46,151 bases of DNA from Microcaldota archaeon (lineage in GTDB: Archaea; Micrarchaeota; Micrarchaeia; Norongarragalinales; UBA8480), in the NCBI GenBank assembly GCA_023247085.1, contig JAHFHC010000007.1, positions 1 to 46,151 of the forward strand. Reading direction: 5' to 3'. Shown here piece by piece: positions 10,972-19,038 of the stretch. Positions within the stretch are counted from its first letter, which is position 1, and the number at the start of each line of letters is the position of its first letter. The position numbers were made by a program, and so were the translations under genes. The notes under the pieces are model-generated. The model was not told the DNA's origin. It made no database searches and worked only from the letters and a program-made list of their open reading frames with translations.

Positions 10972-11328
10972 TCAAGCCTCCCTCGCGATTATTTTTATAA
11001 ATTCTTCAAATAGTTTTTCTGAAACTTTATCTGTATTCTGACCAATGATTTGCTCATTGATTTTTTCAGTGTTTTTTATAATTAGTTTACTCTTTTCAAT
11101 TTCTTCTTGCCTAATTCGTTCAATTTCCTTAGTTTTTAACAATGCCGCTTCTTGTTGTGCTTCTTCAATCACTTCTTCAGCTTCTTCTCTAGCACTTGCG
11201 ATAATCTTAGCCGCGTTTTCCTTAGCATTAGTCAATCGAACTTCTATTGAAGCCTCTATCTCCGCAACTTTGTGGATTTCAGTTGTATCTAAATCATCTT
11301 TGGAATGGCTGTTCTGCTCTTCGTGCAT
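10972..11328 (-). CDS. atpH: A-type ATP synthase subunit H
   Basis: Short coiled coil immediately upstream of subunit I (NAKENAAKIIASAREEAEEVIEEAQQEA). Confidence 0.8.
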   Translation of the reverse strand: MHEEQNSHSKDDLDTTEIHKVAEIEASIEVRLTNAKENAAKIIASAREEAEEVIEEAQQEAALLKTKEIERIRQEEIEKSKLIIKNTEKINEQIIGQNTDKVSEKLFEEFIKIIAREA

Positions 11329-11502
11329 ACGAAACCTCGTAAAACTTCGTAAAACCCAGTGAGCCCTAAACAGTAGTCTTTAACTAAACCACCCAAATCT
11401 CCTAAAAGGACCCTCAAAGGCCAATTCATATTATGTGCATCGGGATTTATAAAACCAAATGCCAGTGCGTGTGCCCAAAGCCTTTAATTCCGCTGAGGGA
11501 TA

Positions 11503-12063
11503 ATGGCTATTCATATGCCAAAAATCGGTTTTGTAGATTGTTTGTCAAATGCTTTTGATTCTTTTGAACTTGCTACCGTTATTATTGAAAAAAACTATGC
11601 AGGTACAACGCTCCAGCGCCTAACTGCGCCAGAAATCCTCAAAATCCCAGTGTGCGCCAAAAAACTATTGGTAAGTGATGCAGATGCGGTTGTTGTATTT
11701 GCAACTGCTGTGCCTGAAGCAGACTATGATTCGCTGCATTTATTGCTTGAAAAGACAATTGACCTTGAAGTAGCGCATCAAAAATACGTGTTTTACTGCG
11801 TTGTGTCTGAAGAGGAGTTTTCAAGTCAAGCTGATTTTGAAGCAGTTGCATCAAAACGCCTTGATGGTGTTTTTGACCTTGTATTGAAATCATTACACTC
11901 TCCAAGTGAAGTTTCAAGTCAAATTGGAACTGGAATGGACTTTTCAATGTTTGCCAGTTTAGCCGCAGGTGGAGCAAACCAAGAGCAAACACAATCAGCA
12001 ACACCCGCTGCTCCAGCAATGCCTGCTTCAACAGACGAAGAAGCTAGTAAACCGCTTTTCTAA
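11503..12063 (+). CDS. Divergent archaeal riboflavin synthase/lumazine synthase-like protein with low-complexity C-tail
   Basis: IPVCAKKLLVSDADAVVVFATAVPEADYDSLH...VFYCVVSEEEF parallels DLPVACLRLFDQGCDIVMAFGWVGK...ILEVFVHEDED of the RibC at 36515..36985. Confidence 0.65.
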   Translation: MAIHMPKIGFVDCLSNAFDSFELATVIIEKNYAGTTLQRLTAPEILKIPVCAKKLLVSDADAVVVFATAVPEADYDSLHLLLEKTIDLEVAHQKYVFYCVVSEEEFSSQADFEAVASKRLDGVFDLVLKSLHSPSEVSSQIGTGMDFSMFASLAAGGANQEQTQSATPAAPAMPASTDEEASKPLF

Positions 12064-12084
12064 AAAATAAATTCAGTGAAAAAT

Positions 12085-12417
12085 ATGAAAAAATTGAAAA
12101 AAATTAAGAAAAACGCTACGAAAACTAAGAAAGTTAAAATTTAATTAAAGAAGAAAAAGAAGCAAGTTGCCCAGCCAGCGTTTATTTTAGCTGCAAAGCG
12201 ACGGCGTTCAATCGACATTGCGATTCCATATAGTAAACTCTGGATTTGTAAAATTGGAAAAGCGCGCGTTGCGTTTATAAAAGGCGATTCGTTGTTTCCA
12301 GTGGGAATAATTCAAAAAAAGAAGAAGCGCCGCGCAGATTACTTGATTCATGCGAAGCCATTTGACTCAACTGAACATGAACACTTAGCAACTCACCTTT
12401 GCCTAATCAAAAGCTGA
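12085..12417 (+). pseudogene. 111-codon reading frame interrupted by one in-frame TAA (12142-12144)
   Basis: MKKLKKIKKNATKTKKVKI*LKKKKKQVAQPAFILAAKRRRSIDIAIPYSKLWICKIGKARVAFIKGDSLFPVGIIQKKKKRRADYLIHAKPFDSTEHEHLATHLCLIKS*. Confidence 0.5.
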
Positions 12418-12450
12418 ATCAGCGAATTGGTCCGAGCCTTAAAAGCTTAC

Positions 12451-13170
12451 TTAAACTTTCGCTGCTTCTGTTTTTACTGCTTTTTTAGCTGCGCTTTTCG
12501 CTGCTTTTTTAAGCCCAGGTTTAGCGTTTTCAATTAGTTTCTTCGTAGCTGCTTTTGCAACTTTAGAAGTTACTTTTTCGCGCTTTAATTTGCCCCGAGT
12601 TCCAGCAAGCACGTCGTTTACTAGTTTTGCGCGTAGTTTTTTGTCGTTTAACACTGCATTTACTAGTGAGATTCTAACTTTTGGACTTGTACTTGCCGTT
12701 TTAACGGCGTGGTCAAGTTTAGATTTGTTTTTGCCATTAAGTAGTTTTTTCAAAACATTGTCAAGTGTTTTCTTTGAAACAAGTTGTTTGTTTAAATTTT
12801 TCAAGGTTTTTTTCTCCCATGACTTTACACTACTAATTGCGCTTGTTTCTTCTTCTCTGATTCGTTCAACTGCCTTTTCTTCATTCGCCAAACCATCTTG
12901 AACGTTTTTTACTTCGCGGTGTATTTCGCTTAGTTTTTCGCCAAATTCAATAAATCTACGCAATGTTTCGCTGTGTAAATGATCGGAATCATGCTTTGTA
13001 ACTTCTCCAGTTGCCTTTGCTTCGTTCAAAGTTTGCATCATTTGTCTAAGTTCATTTTCAATTAATGCAAGCCTATTTTCATATTCAGTTAATTTGTGTT
13101 CTAGTGCCTTGTCCATTAGGTCTTCTACTCTGCTTGCCCTTTCTTCAGCGTGTTTTAACATGTTTTCCAT
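12451..13170 (-). CDS. Coiled-coil protein with histone H1-like Lys/Ala-rich C-terminus
   Basis: 239-aa ORF; tail KPGLKKAAKSAAKKAVKTEAAKV. Confidence 0.65.
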   Translation of the reverse strand: MENMLKHAEERASRVEDLMDKALEHKLTEYENRLALIENELRQMMQTLNEAKATGEVTKHDSDHLHSETLRRFIEFGEKLSEIHREVKNVQDGLANEEKAVERIREEETSAISSVKSWEKKTLKNLNKQLVSKKTLDNVLKKLLNGKNKSKLDHAVKTASTSPKVRISLVNAVLNDKKLRAKLVNDVLAGTRGKLKREKVTSKVAKAATKKLIENAKPGLKKAAKSAAKKAVKTEAAKV

Positions 13171-13206
13171 TTTTTATCCCATCCCCGGTTTAAGTATTTT
13201 CCTTGT

Positions 13207-13575
13207 TTAAGCATTTGTTCCTTTTACTTGCTTTACGCCTTGTAACACTTCATTAATTTTAGCGGCTAGTGCGTCAAGTTGTTTAACGTGAAATTCAGTT
13301 TTAGCTGCAAGTAGTACGTCATTTTTTGCTTTTAGTGCTTCATTTTCTCTCTCTACGTTTCTTTTAGCTTCTTCAGAGAACAATACAGTGCTTTCAGTAG
13401 GTTGCGATAAAGGGGCGACCACTTCTTGAGCCATTGATTGCATTTCAGTTTCACTTAACGGTGTAATTTGCTTTACTCGGTTAAGCTCTTCTTCGAGCCT
13501 CAAGTATTCCTTCAAAATAACTAAGTCAACTATTACGATGCCAATTGTAAGCAATATTGCTTCAAAACTACCCAC
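13207..13575 (-). CDS. Small membrane-anchored coiled-coil protein
   Basis: N-terminal TM (FEAILLTIGIVIVDLVIL) followed by coiled coil; adjacent to the previous ORF. Confidence 0.6.
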   Translation of the reverse strand: MGSFEAILLTIGIVIVDLVILKEYLRLEEELNRVKQITPLSETEMQSMAQEVVAPLSQPTESTVLFSEEAKRNVERENEALKAKNDVLLAAKTEFHVKQLDALAAKINEVLQGVKQVKGTNA

Positions 13576-13754
13576 GTTATCCCCCTCTCAAAACCTAGAA
13601 AAACACGCATTTATAAACGGTTTGATAGTAACAAATCGTCGGTTTTTTTCTTTCTTATAATCCTGCATTTTTGCATTTTAGTTATGCGTGTGTCTGCCTA
13701 GTTATTCGGCTTTTTATACTTGTGAACCTTAATGACTAGCAACCCACGATAAAA

Positions 13755-14768
13755 ATGTTTTTTCCTGCTGATCGCAAAGTTGAGTTAGAGCCCACTCCGG
13801 TTTTTCTTGATGTAAAAGGAGAAGGCGCGACGTTTATTTCGCATGCCCATGCTGACCATGCAGTTAAATCTGCGCATACGGTTATTTCAACGCCTGAAAC
13901 GATGGCGCTTTTACGTTGTCGTAATTACGTTAAAAAAACAGCCCGCCACGTTTCCAGCACTAGGGACGTTGCTGGTGCAAAAGTAACTCTTTTTAATGCC
14001 GGGCATATTTTTGGTAGTTCGCAAATTAAAATTGAAAAAAATGATTCAACTTTTCTTTATACTGGCGACTTATCATTAACTGAATCACTTACTGCAGGTA
14101 AAGCGGACTTAGTTGAATGCGATGAGTTGTTAATTGAATGTAATTTTGGCTTACCGCGCTATGTTTTTCCACCTAGAATGGACGTAGGACAACAAATGGC
14201 GAAATGGGCGTTGTCAAATGAAAAACAAGGGGCAATTAGTGTTATTGGCGGTTATTCGCTTGGAAAAGCGCAAGAGGTAATCGCTCATTTGAATGAAGCT
14301 GGAATTACTCCGCTTGTGCCAAGCCAAATTGCAAGCGTGTCAAAATGTTACAATGATAATGGCTGTAAGCGGCTAAATTACGTTGATTTAAACACCATCG
14401 AAGGCCAAAGTTGCTTAAAACAAAGCGGGTTTACTGCAGTGTTTCCACTTCGTGAAGTCTCTGCTGAATTAGGATACGTGTTGCGCGAAGGCTATTCAAC
14501 AGCCGTGCGATTAGCTCATTGTAGCGGCTGGTGCCTTGACTTCAATTCGCCCGGAATAACCGGATTTCCATTGAGCGATCACGCAGATTTCAATGATTTA
14601 ACCCAATTTGTAGAATACAGCGGAGCAAAAAAAGTACACTGCGTTTACGGCTCAGCTGAACAGTTTGCCGCTACTTTATGCCGAAAAGGGATTGATGCGT
14701 CACCAGTTCGCCAACAAAGCAAAAAAACAGATGGCCAAAGCCTATTAACGAACTTTCAAGTTGTTTAA
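13755..14768 (+). CDS. Metallo-beta-lactamase fold exonuclease (mRNA 3'-end processing factor-like)
   Basis: SHAHADHA motif, FNAGHIFGSSQIKIE, YTGDLSL, LSDHADF. Confidence 0.85.
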   Translation: MFFPADRKVELEPTPVFLDVKGEGATFISHAHADHAVKSAHTVISTPETMALLRCRNYVKKTARHVSSTRDVAGAKVTLFNAGHIFGSSQIKIEKNDSTFLYTGDLSLTESLTAGKADLVECDELLIECNFGLPRYVFPPRMDVGQQMAKWALSNEKQGAISVIGGYSLGKAQEVIAHLNEAGITPLVPSQIASVSKCYNDNGCKRLNYVDLNTIEGQSCLKQSGFTAVFPLREVSAELGYVLREGYSTAVRLAHCSGWCLDFNSPGITGFPLSDHADFNDLTQFVEYSGAKKVHCVYGSAEQFAATLCRKGIDASPVRQQSKKTDGQSLLTNFQVV

Positions 14769-14807
14769 AAAAACTTCACGTGTTATTATTTAATTACTTT
14801 TACAACT

Positions 14808-15110
14808 ATGTTTGAACTAATTACAACTGTTGGCAAAAAAAGCGATGCCCAGCAAATTTCAACTCAGCTTATCAAGCGCAAGTTAGCGGCTTGTGTTTCA
14901 TATTGGCCAATTTTTTCAATATATCAATGGAAAGGTAAAATGCACATTGAAAAAGAGTGGCGAATTGAAATAAAAACAAGTAAAAGGGCTGCAAAAAAAG
15001 CCGAGCATTGTTTGCGCTCCCTGCATAATTATGAATTACTGGTTGTTTCTAAATGCGAGATAAACGTTGACAAAAATGCCGAAAGGTGGATAGAGAAATG
15101 CGCGAAGTAA
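14808..15110 (+). CDS. cutA: CutA1 divalent-cation tolerance protein
   Basis: ACVSYWPIFSIYQWKGKMHIEKEWRIEIKTSK, CutA1 pattern. Confidence 0.88.
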   Translation: MFELITTVGKKSDAQQISTQLIKRKLAACVSYWPIFSIYQWKGKMHIEKEWRIEIKTSKRAAKKAEHCLRSLHNYELLVVSKCEINVDKNAERWIEKCAK

Positions 15111-15667
15111 AAAACGCAAATGCAATTATGGTGGCTGTTGGTTCCAAAAACCCAGTTAAGTTAAATGCCGCGTTAAATGGCTTTAAGCATTATTTTGAAA
15201 ACGTTAACGTGCAAGGGTTTAATGTAGCAAGCGGTGTGAGGGACCAGCCAAAATCACTTGAAGAAATGTCCACTGGCGCTGCAACTCGAGCAAAAAACGC
15301 GTATGCCGCAGGCAAAGCGAATGGCCACGTTGATTACGGCGTTGGCATTGAAGCTGGTGTTTATTCTGTTCCTGGCTTTCCACACAAGCATTTTACTGGT
15401 GCAATTTCGGCGGTTTTCGACGGCAAAAGCGTTCACCTTGGCTTGTCAACTGGGGTTGAATTGCCTCCGAAAGTTGCTAAAATAGTTATTGAAACCGACA
15501 AAGAACTTGGAACGGTTTTTGACGAGTTACTTAACCGCAAAAACGTAAAACAACAAGAAGGCGCAGTTGGCGTGTTAACAAAAGGTAAGTTCCCCCGCGA
15601 AAAAACGCTTGAATTCGGAGTTGCACTTGCATTAGTGCCAATAGTAAGCAAAGAATTGTTCGAGTAA
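15086..15667 (+). CDS. Inosine/xanthosine triphosphatase (YjjX/DUF84 family)
   Basis: VAVGSKNPVKLNAALNGF, SGVRDQPKSLEEMSTGAATRAKNAY, GVGIEAGV; start ambiguous (GTG 15086 or ATG 15098). Confidence 0.85.
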   Translation: MDREMREVKNANAIMVAVGSKNPVKLNAALNGFKHYFENVNVQGFNVASGVRDQPKSLEEMSTGAATRAKNAYAAGKANGHVDYGVGIEAGVYSVPGFPHKHFTGAISAVFDGKSVHLGLSTGVELPPKVAKIVIETDKELGTVFDELLNRKNVKQQEGAVGVLTKGKFPREKTLEFGVALALVPIVSKELFE

Positions 15668-15758
15668 ATTGTGAATGCTTTAAATACTTCGATTTAATCA
15701 TTATGTAACTAATTTATCCTCACAGAATATTTTAAGAGTTTTAAAAAGGTGTGTTAAT

Positions 15759-16337
15759 ATGAATAAAATTTACAATTCTAAATCAAGTGCTAAACGTTCA
15801 ACAAAAAGTTGGCTTTTCCTAGCTATATCTGTGCTACTAGCAATCTCTCTAATTGGCTGTATAGCTCAAAGCGCTGTACCAGCTGCCAATGACGCTAAAA
15901 ATGATACTGGAAAGAATACCACAAAAAATACTGAAAATCATACCACAAATAGCACTACGAACGTAAGTTCGGGCAATTTCTCTGTAGGAATTATTGCAGA
16001 TAATAAAACTGGTATTGAGAAAGTTCAAGAGACAATTGCCCTTGCAGTTGCAGATGGGGTTTATTCACAAAATGTAACTTATGCTCGTCCTGGTGGAAAT
16101 GAAGAAGTAAACATGACTATTGCAGTCGAAGGCGATGTTGTAACTGCGGCTTCTATTACAGGCACTCCTTCAAGTCCAATTTCAGCTGGTTTCATTAGTA
16201 AAGTAAACGCTGCTTTGCCGGAGTTAGTTGTTGGCAAGAAGATCACTGCGCTTGATCTTCCTAAACAAATTGCTGGAAGTTCCCTTACAACTGCTGCGTT
16301 TAAACAATACGTTGCAGATGTAGTTGAGACGCACTAA
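15759..16337 (+). CDS. Lipoprotein with FMN-binding-like domain
   Basis: Lipobox SLIGC, Asn/Thr-rich linker, DGVYSQNVTY... and AGSSLTTAAF near the C-terminus resembling the flavinylated S/G-A-T-x-T motif; ApbE gene follows. Confidence 0.7.
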   Translation: MNKIYNSKSSAKRSTKSWLFLAISVLLAISLIGCIAQSAVPAANDAKNDTGKNTTKNTENHTTNSTTNVSSGNFSVGIIADNKTGIEKVQETIALAVADGVYSQNVTYARPGGNEEVNMTIAVEGDVVTAASITGTPSSPISAGFISKVNAALPELVVGKKITALDLPKQIAGSSLTTAAFKQYVADVVETH

Positions 16338-16364
16338 TATGACGCGCGCCATTTTTTGATTTAT

Positions 16365-17261
16365 ATGGAAATCGCGAGTAGAACCGAAGCGTTGCTTGGA
16401 ACGAACATTGAGATTAAGCTTCCAATGCAAAATGCCTCGCTTTTTTCACAATGCTTTTCTGAAATAAAGCGAATTGAGCGACTTTATTCGCGTTTTTTAG
16501 CAAATTCTCAATTGTCAAAACTAAATCAAAACTTAAACGTTTGGCTAGATGTTTCACCAGAGTTCATACTTCTCTTATCTAAAGCGAAGGAATTCAACGA
16601 GAAAACAAATGGTAACTTTGACATCACTCTTAAATCCGTACTCGACAATTTAGGCTATGATAGCGAATATTCTTTTAAACAAAAACAACCTTCGGCTGAA
16701 AACTTTTTTGCCTCTTCCTTAAGCCAAGCCGAAGCAATTAAAATTGATTCAAAAAATTGTCGTGTTTTGCTAGCAAAAGAAATTGACTTCGGCGGCTTTG
16801 GCAAAGGTTTTGCGCTTGACCAAGTTGCGAATTTACTTGTAAAACGTTGCGTCGATCACTTTTACATAAATGCAGGTGGAGATATTTTTGCAAAAAAAGG
16901 TAAGCAAGGTGATCCGTGGGAGATTCTATTAGAACATCCTGATGACTCTTCATTTGCAATTGGCGAAATATCAATTGACAACCGCGCTATAGCTGGTTCT
17001 GCGCCAAATCGACGCAAGTGGGCGCATGGCCTTCATCATTTGATAAATGCAAAAACTGGATTACCTGCAAGGGGTGTGAAGGCAATTTTTGTAACTGCAA
17101 AAACAGGAATAGAGGCAGACGCTTATGCAACAGCTTTGTTCACAGCTGGTTTTCAAGAGGGTATCGGTTTGTCAAAACAATTGCCAGTTGAAATTTTGAT
17201 TGTGTCATCTGAAAATAAAATGTTCAAAAGCAATGGCTTCAATGTAGAGTTATTCGGTTAA
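16365..17261 (+). CDS. apbE: FAD:protein FMN transferase (ApbE family)
   Basis: EIKRIERLYSRF, DFGGFGKGFALDQVA, INAGGDIFAKG-like, HHLINAKTGLPARG, EADAYATALF. Confidence 0.92.
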   Translation: MEIASRTEALLGTNIEIKLPMQNASLFSQCFSEIKRIERLYSRFLANSQLSKLNQNLNVWLDVSPEFILLLSKAKEFNEKTNGNFDITLKSVLDNLGYDSEYSFKQKQPSAENFFASSLSQAEAIKIDSKNCRVLLAKEIDFGGFGKGFALDQVANLLVKRCVDHFYINAGGDIFAKKGKQGDPWEILLEHPDDSSFAIGEISIDNRAIAGSAPNRRKWAHGLHHLINAKTGLPARGVKAIFVTAKTGIEADAYATALFTAGFQEGIGLSKQLPVEILIVSSENKMFKSNGFNVELFG

Positions 17262-17292
17262 AGTAGTTTTCTTTTATTTTTCTTCATGCATT

Positions 17293-18375
17293 TTAGCGTT
17301 TGAAAATTTGTACGACGTCGTCATCTTGCATTAAGTGGTCTATTCCAACTTTTTGGCCGGGGAATTTTGCGGATTTGCCCCATATTTGTGCGTATTTGAA
17401 TAGTTTACGCATGTCTCGGTGTAATTCATCGCATACGTCGCCAACAGTTGAGCCATTTCGCATCATTAACGCTTTGTCATCTACTTTTTCCCCTTTGCGT
17501 TTTGTATAAACGTGAATCAAGTTTAGTTTTTGGTAAATCCCTTCTTTTAACTTGTCTATATTATAACCCGAACCTGCAGATATGGGAATGAAACTGTAGT
17601 GAAGTGTCTTGAAAAAATCTGGTTTTACTAAGTCAACTTTATTGATAACTGTAAGCGAAGGGACGTATTTGCGGTTTCCTATAAGCACGTCAATTAATTG
17701 ATCTGCGGTTGCATCTTGTCTAAAATTGATATTGGCATTAAAAATTCCATATTCGTTTAGGATGCCGCGAATCGTGTCTTCCTTGAGGTGGGTTTGCTTT
17801 ACGCCGTAAATAATGTTGATTCCGCCCTTGTCATTTTGGTGAATGTGAATATTTGGAAACTCTTGATCCACTCTAATTCCAATTCCGTGTAGTTCTTCAA
17901 TGATTTTGTCCCGCTGTTGTGCAGTGAAAACGTCTAGAATAATCAATATTAAATCAGCATTACGTGCAACTGCAAGCACTTCTTTTCCCCTGCCTTTACC
18001 TTCTTTTGCACCCGCGATAATTCCAGGCAAATCCAGTAATTGGATATCTGCGCCTTTGTACGGCATCATGCCGGGAATGCACGTAAGTGTGGTAAATGCA
18101 TACGCAGCTGTTTTGGATTCTGCACCCGTTAATGCGTTTAACATGGTTGATTTTCCAACTGACGGGTAACCAATGAAAACAACTGTTGCGTTGCCGCTTT
18201 TTCTAACTTCAAACCCTTTGCCGCTACCACTTCCTTTTTTGCCAACGGTTTCAGCGTCTTTCTTTAGTCGCGCTAATTTGGCTTTTATTAGCCCCAAGTG
18301 ATGTTCAGTTGCTTTGTTAACCTGCGTTTTTGCTATTTGCTGTTCAATTTCAACGATTTTATCTGTAATGCCCAT
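17293..18375 (-). CDS. drg: DRG-family GTP-binding protein (Obg superfamily, TGS domain)
   Basis: GYPSVGKSTMLNALTGAESKTAAYAFTTLTCIPGMMPYKGADIQLLDLPGII. Confidence 0.93.
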   Translation of the reverse strand: MGITDKIVEIEQQIAKTQVNKATEHHLGLIKAKLARLKKDAETVGKKGSGSGKGFEVRKSGNATVVFIGYPSVGKSTMLNALTGAESKTAAYAFTTLTCIPGMMPYKGADIQLLDLPGIIAGAKEGKGRGKEVLAVARNADLILIILDVFTAQQRDKIIEELHGIGIRVDQEFPNIHIHQNDKGGINIIYGVKQTHLKEDTIRGILNEYGIFNANINFRQDATADQLIDVLIGNRKYVPSLTVINKVDLVKPDFFKTLHYSFIPISAGSGYNIDKLKEGIYQKLNLIHVYTKRKGEKVDDKALMMRNGSTVGDVCDELHRDMRKLFKYAQIWGKSAKFPGQKVGIDHLMQDDDVVQIFKR

Positions 18376-18474
18376 GTTTATGTTATCTCGCTTTTTCTTA
18401 TTTTTTTTAATTTCTTAAATTATAGTTTATAGCTAAATACTGCGTTTTGTTTAGTTATTAGTATATAGCGTAAG

Positions 18475-18957
18475 ATGCAAAATAAACCTATGGCTAAATT
18501 TGAAACAGCAACTTTTGCAGCTGGCTGCTTTTGGGGAGTTGAAGAGATTTACCGCACGACAAACGGAGTAAAAGAAACCGTAGTTGGCTATATTGGTGGC
18601 CATACTGAAACCCCAACGTACGAAGATGTTTGTTCAGGCGAAACAGGCCACGCTGAAGCAGTTCAAGTGACTTTTGACCCAAAGCAAATCACTTATACAA
18701 AATTGCTGGAAATGTTTTGGAGTTTGCATGATCCAACGCAGTTTAACCGACAAGGGCCAGACGTAGGTTCAGAGTATAGATCTGCTATTTTTTACCATTC
18801 TGAAACACAGCGCGAATCCGCTCAGCAAAGCAAGAAGGAAATTGAGAAAAAACTAGGCAAGAAAGTGGTCACTGAAATTGCGCCGGCGACGAAGTTTTGG
18901 AAAGCTGAAGAGTACCATCAAAATTTTTTAATGAAACATGGAAAAAACCTTTGTTAG
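18475..18957 (+). CDS. msrA: Peptide methionine sulfoxide reductase A
   Basis: AAGCFWGVEEIYRTTNGVKETVVGYIGGHTETPTYEDVCSGETGHAEAVQVTFDP. Confidence 0.96.
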   Translation: MQNKPMAKFETATFAAGCFWGVEEIYRTTNGVKETVVGYIGGHTETPTYEDVCSGETGHAEAVQVTFDPKQITYTKLLEMFWSLHDPTQFNRQGPDVGSEYRSAIFYHSETQRESAQQSKKEIEKKLGKKVVTEIAPATKFWKAEEYHQNFLMKHGKNLC

Positions 18958-19038
18958 TGCGACTACTTGTCTGTGGTTTTTTTTGCTTGTTCTGCGCATT
19001 TTTTATTGATAGGCGCAGTTATGTGTTTGGATTTTTGA

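Noticed and set aside
18425-18436. Shared GTTTATAGCTAA motif at 18426 and twice at 25846-25870 as a regulon signal
   Set aside because: On the minus strand it reads TTAGCTATAAAC, a plain TATA/BRE-like core promoter for the Drg and SdpI genes; too little evidence for a specific regulator.
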